DNA of 64,000 bases from Geodermatophilus pulveris. GTDB lineage: Bacteria > Actinomycetota > Actinomycetes > Mycobacteriales > Geodermatophilaceae. Of this stretch, positions 58,198-64,000 are shown in pieces. The notes beneath the pieces were generated by a model. The model was given only the letters and a program-made list of their open reading frames with translations, had not been told where the DNA came from and ran no database searches. Position numbers and translations under genes: made by a program. Every line of letters starts with the position of its first letter. Positions within the stretch are counted from its first letter, which is position 1. The stretch lies in contig NZ_FZOO01000007.1 of the NCBI RefSeq assembly GCF_900188375.1, positions 1 through 64,000 on the forward strand, given 5' to 3'.

Positions 58198-59232
58198 GTG
58201 ACTCGAGCGACCACGGCGTGGCGGCTGGCGACGGGGGCCGCCTACGGCGGCGGCGGGCTCGGCCTGGCCGGCGCCGGCGTGCTGGCCGTGCTCCGGCAGC
58301 AGGCGCGCTCCGCGCGGCGGCACGTGGAGTCGCGCACCGTCCGGATCCCCCCGCCGGGGGGCGCCGGGGTGTACGGCCGGTCCGGGCAGCGCGGCCGCGC
58401 GCGGCCGATCGTGTTCGCCGTCCTCGGGGACTCCACGGCGGCCGGGCTCGGCGTGGAGCGGGCCGCCCAGACCCCGGGTGTGCTGCTGGCCGCCGCGCTG
58501 GCCGAGCTGGCCGAGCGCCCGGTGCGGCTGGTGCCGCTGGCCGTCTCCGGCGCCCGGTCCAGCCAGCTGCAGGGGCAGGTCGAGGCGGCCCTGGCCGAGC
58601 GGCCCGCCGTCGCGCTGGTCATGATCGGCGCGAACGACGTGGTCAGCCGCACCTCGCCGGCCGTCTCGGTGCGCGACCTGCGCGACGCCGTCGCCCGGCT
58701 CACCGACGCCGGCACGCAGGTCGTCGTGGGCACCTGCCCGGACCTGGGCACCGTGCGCCCGATCGGGCGGCCGCTGCGCTGGCTGGCCCGCCGCTGGAGC
58801 CGGCAGCTGGCCGCCGCGCAGACCATCGCCGTCGTCGAGGCCGGCGGGCGCACCGTGTCCCTGGGGTCGGTGCTCGGCCCGTCGTTCGCCGAGGACACCG
58901 ACCTGTTCAGCGCCGACGAGTTCCACCCCAGCGCGGCCGGGTACGCCGCCGCGGCCGCCGTCCTGCTGCCGTCGATCGCCGACGCCCTCGGCGTCTGGCC
59001 GGCCGCCGCCGACCGGGGGCTGCGCAACCTGCGCCGCGACACCGTCCGCCCGGTCGCCCGGGCCGCGGCCCGCGCCGCCGGCCGGACCGGCACCGAGGTC
59101 CAGGCGACCGAGGTGCGCGGCCGGGACACCGGGCCGCGCGGCCCGTGGGCCCGGCTGCGCCGCCGCCGCCCGCCGGACCTCCCGACGGCCGACCAGGCCG
59201 AGCGCGCGGCGGCGGGCACGCCGCTCGGGTGA
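58198..59232 (+). CDS. SGNH-hydrolase family lipase/esterase, 344 aa
   Basis: A short hydrophobic stretch at about 9-33 (LATGAAYGGGGLGLAGAGVL) may anchor the protein in the membrane. The GDSL block is VFAVLGDSTAAGLGVERA (catalytic Ser), block III is MIGANDVVSRTS and the catalytic Asp/His pair is in DEFHPSAAGYAAAAAVLLP. So all catalytic residues are in place. Residues 260-344 are a basic, disordered tail. The substrate, probably an acyl ester of lipid or wall polymer, is unknown. It is divergent from DUF2252. Confidence 0.88.
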   Translation: MTRATTAWRLATGAAYGGGGLGLAGAGVLAVLRQQARSARRHVESRTVRIPPPGGAGVYGRSGQRGRARPIVFAVLGDSTAAGLGVERAAQTPGVLLAAALAELAERPVRLVPLAVSGARSSQLQGQVEAALAERPAVALVMIGANDVVSRTSPAVSVRDLRDAVARLTDAGTQVVVGTCPDLGTVRPIGRPLRWLARRWSRQLAAAQTIAVVEAGGRTVSLGSVLGPSFAEDTDLFSADEFHPSAAGYAAAAAVLLPSIADALGVWPAAADRGLRNLRRDTVRPVARAAARAAGRTGTEVQATEVRGRDTGPRGPWARLRRRRPPDLPTADQAERAAAGTPLG

Positions 59233-59322
59233 GGGCGGGGCCGGGACCTACCGGGGAGTAGGTTGCCTGGTGCCCCGACGTCCGCCGATCCGTCGTCGGA
59301 TCCCCCTCATCGTGGAGGACCC

Positions 59323-60543
59323 ATGCCCGAAGCCGTCATCGTCGCGACCGCGCGTTCTCCCATCGGTCGCGCGTTCAAGGGCTCGCTCAAGGAGCTGCGG
59401 CCCGACGACCTGACCGCCACCATCGTCCGCGCCGCCCTGGACCAGGTGCCCGCCCTGGACCCGACCGACATCGACGACCTGATGCTCGGCTGCGGCCTGC
59501 CCGGCGGGGAGCAGGGCTTCAACATGGCCCGCGTCGTCGCCGTCCTGCTCGGCATGGACCACCTGCCCGGGACGACGATCACCCGCTACTGCTCCTCCTC
59601 GCTGCAGACCACCCGCATGGCGATGCACGCGATCCGGGCCGGCGAGGGCGACGTGTTCGTCTCCGCCGGCGTGGAGATGGTCTCCCGCTTCGTCAAGGGC
59701 AACAGCGACTCGCTGCCGGAGACGAAGAACCCGGTCTTCGACGACGCCGAGGCCCGGGTGGCCAAGGTCGCCGAGAGCGGCGCGGACTCCTGGGCCGACC
59801 CGCGGGCGCACGGCGACGTGCCCGACGTGTACATCGCCATGGGCCAGACGGCGGAGAACCTGGCGCTGCTCAAGGACGTCTCCCGGCAGGAGATGGACGA
59901 GTTCGCCGTCCGCAGCCAGAACCTGGCCGAGAAGGCGATCGCCGAGGGCTTCTGGGAGCGGGAGATCACCCCGGTCACCACCCCCGACGGCACCGTGGTC
60001 ACCAAGGACGACACCCCGCGGGCCGGCACCACGCTGGAGGGCGTCTCCGGTCTCCAGCCGGTCTTCCGCCCCGACGGGCGGGTGACCGCGGGCAACGCCT
60101 GCCCGCTCAACGACGGCGCCGCCGCGGTGGTCGTCATGAGCGACACCAAGGCCCGCGACCTGGGCCTGACCCCGCTGGCCCGCATCGTGTCCACCGCGGT
60201 CACCGGGCTGTCGCCGGAGATCATGGGCTACGGCCCGGTGGACGCCTCCCGGCTCGCCCTCACGCGGGCCGGCATGGCCATCGGCGACATGGACCTGGTG
60301 GAGATCAACGAGGCGTTCGCCGCGCAGGTCATCCCCAGCTACCGCGACCTGGGCATCGACATCGACCGGCTCAACGTGCACGGCGGGGCGATCGCCGTCG
60401 GCCACCCGTTCGGCATGACCGGCGCCCGCATCACCGGCACGCTGCTCAACGGCCTGCGCACCACCGACGGCACGTTCGGCCTGGAGACCATGTGCGTCGG
60501 CGGCGGCATGGGCATGGCGATGGTGCTGGAGCGGCTCTCCTGA
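59323..60543 (+). CDS. Acetyl-CoA acyltransferase (thiolase), 406 aa
   Basis: The nucleophile Cys90 is in TRYCSSSLQTTRMAMH, His361 is in HGGAIAVGHPFGMTGARI and Cys391 in ETMCVGGGMGMAMVLERL, the complete thiolase triad. The N-terminus AVIVATARSPIGRAFKGSLK is usual. Whether it cleaves long-chain 3-ketoacyl-CoA (FadA) or forms acetoacetyl-CoA cannot be told from these motifs. The ATG 59323 follows GTGGAGGACC. It is monocistronic, with a strong hairpin in the gap downstream. Confidence 0.93.
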   Translation: MPEAVIVATARSPIGRAFKGSLKELRPDDLTATIVRAALDQVPALDPTDIDDLMLGCGLPGGEQGFNMARVVAVLLGMDHLPGTTITRYCSSSLQTTRMAMHAIRAGEGDVFVSAGVEMVSRFVKGNSDSLPETKNPVFDDAEARVAKVAESGADSWADPRAHGDVPDVYIAMGQTAENLALLKDVSRQEMDEFAVRSQNLAEKAIAEGFWEREITPVTTPDGTVVTKDDTPRAGTTLEGVSGLQPVFRPDGRVTAGNACPLNDGAAAVVVMSDTKARDLGLTPLARIVSTAVTGLSPEIMGYGPVDASRLALTRAGMAIGDMDLVEINEAFAAQVIPSYRDLGIDIDRLNVHGGAIAVGHPFGMTGARITGTLLNGLRTTDGTFGLETMCVGGGMGMAMVLERLS

Positions 60544-60647
60544 GCCCGTCCCGAGACGATCATGCGCTCCGGGAGACGCCACGCCGGCGATCCCCGGTGC
60601 GCCGCTTCCGCGAGGTCGTGATCGCCGGGACATGAGGTGCCGACAGG

Positions 60648-60685
60648 CCAGTGGCCCGGCCCCCTCGCGGGGACCGGGCCACTGG
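60648..60685. terminator. Strong bidirectional hairpin between thiolase and the Bax-inhibitor-like gene
   Basis: CCAGTGGCCCGG (60648-60659) and CCGGGCCACTGG (60674-60685) are exact 12-bp arms with an inner CCCC/GGGG stem. It lies 26 bases from the stop of the minus-strand gene and 105 from that of thiolase. Confidence 0.75.
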
Positions 60686-60710
60686 TGTGTGGTGCCGTGG
60701 CGCTGCGCGC

Positions 60711-61550
60711 TCACTCGTCCTGGAAGTAGGACAGCAGCCGCAGGATCTCCAGGTACAGCCAGACGACCGTGACCAGCAGGCCGAAGGCGATGTACCAGGC
60801 GAACTTCGCCGGGGCGCCGCGGCGGATCGCCTCGTCGGCCATGTCGAAGTCGAGCAGCAGCGAGAACGCCGCCACACCGATCACGACCAGGCTGAAGATG
60901 ATCGCCAGCGGGCCGCCGTCACGCAGGCCCAGGCCGCCGGGGGTGAAGAAGCTCGCCACCAGGTTGACCAGGACCAGCGCCAGGACCCCGAACATCGCGC
61001 CGACGATCCAGCGGGTCAGCTTGGGGGTGACCCGGATGGCGCCGGTCTTGTAGATGACCAGCATGCCGGCGAAGACGCCGAACGTGCCGACCAGGGCCTG
61101 GGCGACGATGCCGGGATAGACGGCGTTGAACGCCTCGCTGATCGCACCGAGCGCGACGCCGTACAGGGCGCCGTAGCTCAGCGTGGCCACCGGGTTGGCG
61201 ATCTGCTTGAACGCGATGACCAGGCCGAGCACCAGGGCGACGAGCACCGCGGGCAGGACCAGGCCCATCGCCAGCGTCTGCGGGAGCACCGCCCAGGTGA
61301 CGGCGGCCGAGAGGACGGTGACCAGGAAGGACAGGCCCGTCTTCTGGACGACGTCGTCCATCGTCATGTAGCGGGTGGTGGCCGGCGCGTACGGCGACTG
61401 CGCGTACGGCGACGGCGCGGCGGCGTACGGGTCCTGGGTCCCGTAGCCGTACTGGGGGGCGCCGTACTGCGGCGCGCCGCCCCAGCCGGGCTGCTGGCCG
61501 GAGCCCGCGTTGGGGATACCCCGGCCGAATACCGGGTTGGAGCTGGGCAT
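60711..61550 (-). CDS. Bax inhibitor-1/YccA-like membrane protein, 279 aa
   Basis: The N-terminal 65 residues are Gly/Pro/Tyr/Gln-rich (GSGQQPGWGGAPQYGAPQYG). Seven spans follow from about residue 75, with GLSFLVTVLSAAVTWAVLPQ, YGALYGVALGAISEAFNAVY and IFSLVVIGVAAFSLLLDFDM, the BI-1 motif with acidic residues in the last loops. Such proteins may leak calcium or guard membranes. The second ATG (61550) lies 6 bases after GGAG and is better spaced than the first (61556). A longer frame to 61604 is unlikely. Confidence 0.88.
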   Translation of the reverse strand: MPSSNPVFGRGIPNAGSGQQPGWGGAPQYGAPQYGYGTQDPYAAAPSPYAQSPYAPATTRYMTMDDVVQKTGLSFLVTVLSAAVTWAVLPQTLAMGLVLPAVLVALVLGLVIAFKQIANPVATLSYGALYGVALGAISEAFNAVYPGIVAQALVGTFGVFAGMLVIYKTGAIRVTPKLTRWIVGAMFGVLALVLVNLVASFFTPGGLGLRDGGPLAIIFSLVVIGVAAFSLLLDFDMADEAIRRGAPAKFAWYIAFGLLVTVVWLYLEILRLLSYFQDE

Positions 61551-61700
61551 CGTCATCTCCTCGAGGTGACCGGCTGTCGTGGGGCTAACGGTCCTGCACC
61601 CCACTCGTCTGAGTCAACGCCGCAGGTGGCCTGCGCGTTCCTGGACGCCGCCCGCACACCCGGACGGGGGGTGTGACGGCGCGCACGGGCGCCGGACGGG

Positions 61701-61774
61701 TGCCCCCGGTCGGGTTCGAACCGACACTGGGACCCTTTTAAGGGGCCTGCCTCTGCCAGTTGGGCCACGGGGGC
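61701..61774 (-). tRNA. tRNA with anticodon UAA but short variable arm
   Basis: Read on the minus strand: acceptor GCCCCCG pairs with CGGGGGC, D-arm GCCC...AGGC, anticodon stem GGCCC/GGGTC with loop CTTAAAA (anticodon TAA), variable loop CCAGT (5 bases), T-arm GTCGG-TTCGAAC-CCGAC, discriminator A. CCA is not encoded. UAA reads the Leu codon UUA, yet all canonical tRNA-Leu have a long variable arm. It could be charged with another amino acid, or be a degenerate copy. It lies between the Bax-inhibitor-like gene and NDH-2. Confidence 0.8.
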
Positions 61775-61781
61775 GGGGAGG

Positions 61782-63164
61782 TCAGCTCGCCCGCATCGAG
61801 CCCGACTGGGCCTTGTCCGCCGCCGAGGGCGGGGGCAGCGAGCCGGTCCGGCCGGTGTTCGCCGCCTCGACGAACTCCCGGCGCGGGTCCTGCAGCTGGC
61901 CCAGCGAGATGACCTCGCGGCGGAACACCGCGGCGAGGGTCCAGTCCGCGACCACCCGCGCCTTGCGGTTGAAGGTGGGCACCCGGCTGACGTGGTAGGT
62001 GCGGTGCATGAACCAGGCCGGCCAGCCCTTGAGCTTGACGCCGTAGACCTGCGCCACGCCCTTGTGCAGCCCGAGGCTGGCCACCGACCCGGCGTAGGCG
62101 TGCTTGTAGGGCACCGGCTCCTGGCCCCCGAGCACCGCCACGATGTTGTCGGCCAGGCGCTTGGCCTGCCGGACGGCGTGCTGCGCGTTGGGCGCGGTGG
62201 TCGCGCCCTCGGTCTCCTTGGTGAGGTCCGGGACGGCGGCCAGGTCGCCGGCCGACCACGCGTCGGGCAGCCCGCGCACCTGCAGGGTGGCCTCGCAGAC
62301 CACCCGCCCGCGCTCGTCGACCGGCAGGTCGGTCTCCTTGAGCATCGGGTTGGGCTTGGTGCCCGCCGTCCACACCAGGGTGTCGCTGGCGAACTCGTCG
62401 CCGTCGGACAGCTTCACCACGCACCCCTCGGACACCGACTCCAGGCGGGTGTTGAGCCGCACGTCCATCCCCCGCGCGGTCAGCTCCCGGACCGTCCAGG
62501 CGGCCATGTCCAGGTCGACCTCGGGCAGGATCCGGCCCATCGCCTCGACCAGCACCCAGCGCATGTCGGCGGTCGACAGCCGCGGGTAGTAGTGCGTGAT
62601 CGCGTAGCGGGCCATGTCCTCGAGCTCGGCGAAGGCCTCCACGCCGGCGTAGCCGCCGCCGACGAAGGTGAAGGTCAGCGCCCGGCGGCGGACCTCCGGG
62701 TCGTCGGTGGAGCTGGCCGCGTCCAGCCGGGCCAGCACGTGGTTGCGCAGGTAGATGGCCTCGCCGACGTTCTTGAACCCGATGCCGTGCTCGGCCAGCC
62801 CGGGGATCGGCAGGGTGCGGGCGATCGAGCCCGCGGCCATGACCAGCACGTCGTAGGTCAGCTCGTAGGGCTGGCCCTCGATGGGTGCGATGCGGGCCCG
62901 CTTGGTGGCGTGGTCCACGCCGGTGACCGCGCCGGTGACCACCCGGCAGCGCGGCAACGTCCGGCGCAGCGGCACCACGACGTGCCGGGGCTCCACCGAC
63001 CCGGCCGCGGCCTCGGGGAGGAACGGCTGGTAGGTCATGTGCGGCTGCGGGTCGACGATGACGACCTCCGCCCGGCCGTGCGAGAGGCGCTTCTGCAGCC
63101 TCAGCGCGGTGTAGAGGCCGACGTAGCCGCCGCCGACGATGAGGACCACGGGTCGCTCTGCCAT
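61782..63164 (-). CDS. ndh: Type II NADH dehydrogenase (NDH-2), 460 aa
   Basis: Two Rossmann motifs are present: VVLIVGGGYVGLYTALRLQK (FAD) and FTFVGGGYAGVEAFAELEDM (NADH), and between them VLVMAAGSIARTLPIPGLAE. The quinone-side motif is AYAGSVASLGLHKGVAQVYG, and the C-terminus WTLAAVFRREVISLGQLQDP is amphipathic and likely meets the membrane. NDH-2 passes electrons from NADH to menaquinone without pumping protons. Length matches mycobacterial Ndh (about 460). Confidence 0.92.
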   Translation of the reverse strand: MAERPVVLIVGGGYVGLYTALRLQKRLSHGRAEVVIVDPQPHMTYQPFLPEAAAGSVEPRHVVVPLRRTLPRCRVVTGAVTGVDHATKRARIAPIEGQPYELTYDVLVMAAGSIARTLPIPGLAEHGIGFKNVGEAIYLRNHVLARLDAASSTDDPEVRRRALTFTFVGGGYAGVEAFAELEDMARYAITHYYPRLSTADMRWVLVEAMGRILPEVDLDMAAWTVRELTARGMDVRLNTRLESVSEGCVVKLSDGDEFASDTLVWTAGTKPNPMLKETDLPVDERGRVVCEATLQVRGLPDAWSAGDLAAVPDLTKETEGATTAPNAQHAVRQAKRLADNIVAVLGGQEPVPYKHAYAGSVASLGLHKGVAQVYGVKLKGWPAWFMHRTYHVSRVPTFNRKARVVADWTLAAVFRREVISLGQLQDPRREFVEAANTGRTGSLPPPSAADKAQSGSMRAS

Positions 63165-63173
63165 GGGGTGAGC

Positions 63174-63959
63174 CTAGGGCCGGGGGCCCGGTCCCGGCAC
63201 GGTCGCGGCCAGGGCGGTGGCCCGCGCGAGGACGGCGTCGAGCATCGGCTCGGTCAGCCGGCCGGTGAAGGTGTTCTGCTGGCTGACGTGGTAGCTGCCC
63301 AGCAGGGTGAGCGGGCCGCGTGGCCCGGCCAGGGTCACCTCCACGCCGTGCCCGAAGGCCGGTCGCGGCCGGGGCAGCGGGTACCCGGCCTCGGCGAGCA
63401 CCGGCCACAGCGCCGTCCAGCCGAAGCCGCCCAGCACGACGGCCACCCGCAGCCGGGGCAGCAGCGCCAGCTCGCGGGCCAGCCACGGCGAGCAGGTGTC
63501 CCGCTCCTCCGGCGTGGGCGCGTTCGCCGGCGGCGCGCAGCGGACGGCGGCGGCGATCCGCACGTCGTCGAGCTCCAGCCCGTCGCCGACGTGGGTGGAC
63601 GTCGGCTGGCTGGCCAGCCCGGCCCGCCACAGCGCCGCGATGATCCAGTCGGCGCTGCGGTCGCCGGTGAACACCCTGCCGGTGCGGTTCCCGCCGTGCG
63701 CGGCCGGGGCCAGACCGACGACGGCGATGCGGGCGTCGGCCGGACCGAGCCCGGGCACCGGCCGGCCCCAGTAGTCCTGGTCGCGGAAGGAGGCCCGCTT
63801 CACCCGGGCCACCTCCTCCCGCCAGGCGACCAGCCGCGGGCAGGCGCGGCAGCCGGAGACCCGCGCGTCCAGGGCCGCCAGGTCGCGGGCGCCGCGGGCG
63901 GAGCGCACCACCCCGGCCGGGCTGCGGGTGACGGGGAAGCCGTCGGCGTCGGTCGCCAC
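63174..63959 (-). CDS. udgB: Uracil-DNA glycosylase family 5 (UdgB), 261 aa
   Basis: The motif GLAPAAHGGNRTGRVFTGD (active site motif A of family 5, in which Ala replaces the catalytic Asp/Asn) is at about 82-100, and GSYHVSQQNTFTGRL (motif B His) is near the end. Four Cys (Cys37, Cys40, then in AVRCAPP and RDTCSPW) suit the 4Fe-4S cluster. It excises uracil and other deaminated bases from DNA. The ATG 63959 begins the gene; the frame upstream holds nothing clear to 64000. Confidence 0.9.
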   Translation of the reverse strand: MATDADGFPVTRSPAGVVRSARGARDLAALDARVSGCRACPRLVAWREEVARVKRASFRDQDYWGRPVPGLGPADARIAVVGLAPAAHGGNRTGRVFTGDRSADWIIAALWRAGLASQPTSTHVGDGLELDDVRIAAAVRCAPPANAPTPEERDTCSPWLARELALLPRLRVAVVLGGFGWTALWPVLAEAGYPLPRPRPAFGHGVEVTLAGPRGPLTLLGSYHVSQQNTFTGRLTEPMLDAVLARATALAATVPGPGPRP

Positions 63960-64000
63960 GCCCCCAGCAGACCATCCGGCGCGCGCGGCCCGGCCACGGG

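Noticed and set aside
61699-61775. The tRNA read on the plus strand
   Set aside because: The T-arm TTCGAAC would then lie near the 5' end; all arms fit only on the minus strand.
1-64000. CRISPR arrays, insertion sequences or prophage genes
   Set aside because: No regularly spaced direct repeats, transposase or phage structural genes were seen.

Overview
The window looks like chromosomal DNA of a motile, very high-GC actinobacterium, most likely a member of the Geodermatophilaceae or a close relative (inference). The signs are about 75% GC, many GTG starts, the mycothiol enzyme Mca, a short Z-prenyl diphosphate synthase, a PIN-PhoH2 protein and a Gram-positive flagellar gene set with no P- or L-ring genes. 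No phage, insertion sequence or CRISPR array was recognised.

Layout. Positions 1-2723 hold the 3' end of citrate synthase, a small unknown protein and a membrane-anchored NlpC/P60 plus VanY cell-wall enzyme. On the minus strand, 2815-5679 holds unknown genes around a divergent sigma-70-family factor, and 5877-9539 holds csrA, fliW, flgL, flgK and flgN. On the plus strand, 9702-37311 is one nearly unbroken flagellar locus: a sigma-28-type factor, flagellin, fliD, fliS, flgB, flgC, fliE-fliJ, a muramidase fusion, fliK, flgD, flgE, flbD, motAB, fliL-fliR, flhB, flhA and a FlhF-like protein. From 37464 on the genes are housekeeping: a frameshifted AbiEi-like gene, phoH2, a DUF885 peptidase, Z-prenyl synthase, hemolysin III, a geranylgeranyl-reductase-like oxidoreductase, a predicted ribbon-helix-helix protein with an operator-like repeat, mca, greA, an RNHCP protein, an M3 peptidase, a decayed ABC transporter, ilvA, a MoxR/VWA pair, a GNAT, DUF2252, an SGNH hydrolase, thiolase, a Bax-inhibitor-like protein, an odd tRNA, NDH-2 and a uracil-DNA glycosylase.

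How it fits together. The flagellar genes appear to be wired by a sigma-28-like promoter (TCAAG, about 15 bases, GCCGA) found before flgN, fliC, flbD and fliM. The fliM and flbD copies lie inside terminator-like inverted repeats, so an incoming transcript could stop where a new one starts. The flagellin leader has a hairpin showing ACGGA in its loop and a second ACGGA on the Shine-Dalgarno sequence. This is the layout of the CsrA-controlled flagellin leader of Bacillus, and csrA and its antagonist fliW are 4 kb away.

Other features of note are two families of palindromic repeats at gene 3' ends, two MIRU-like mini-ORFs that bridge stop and start codons inside the flagellar operon, a FlhF-like protein whose GTPase P-loop is gone, a flagellar-locus NlpC/P60-transglycosylase fusion without a signal peptide, and a tRNA with anticodon UAA but a short variable arm.
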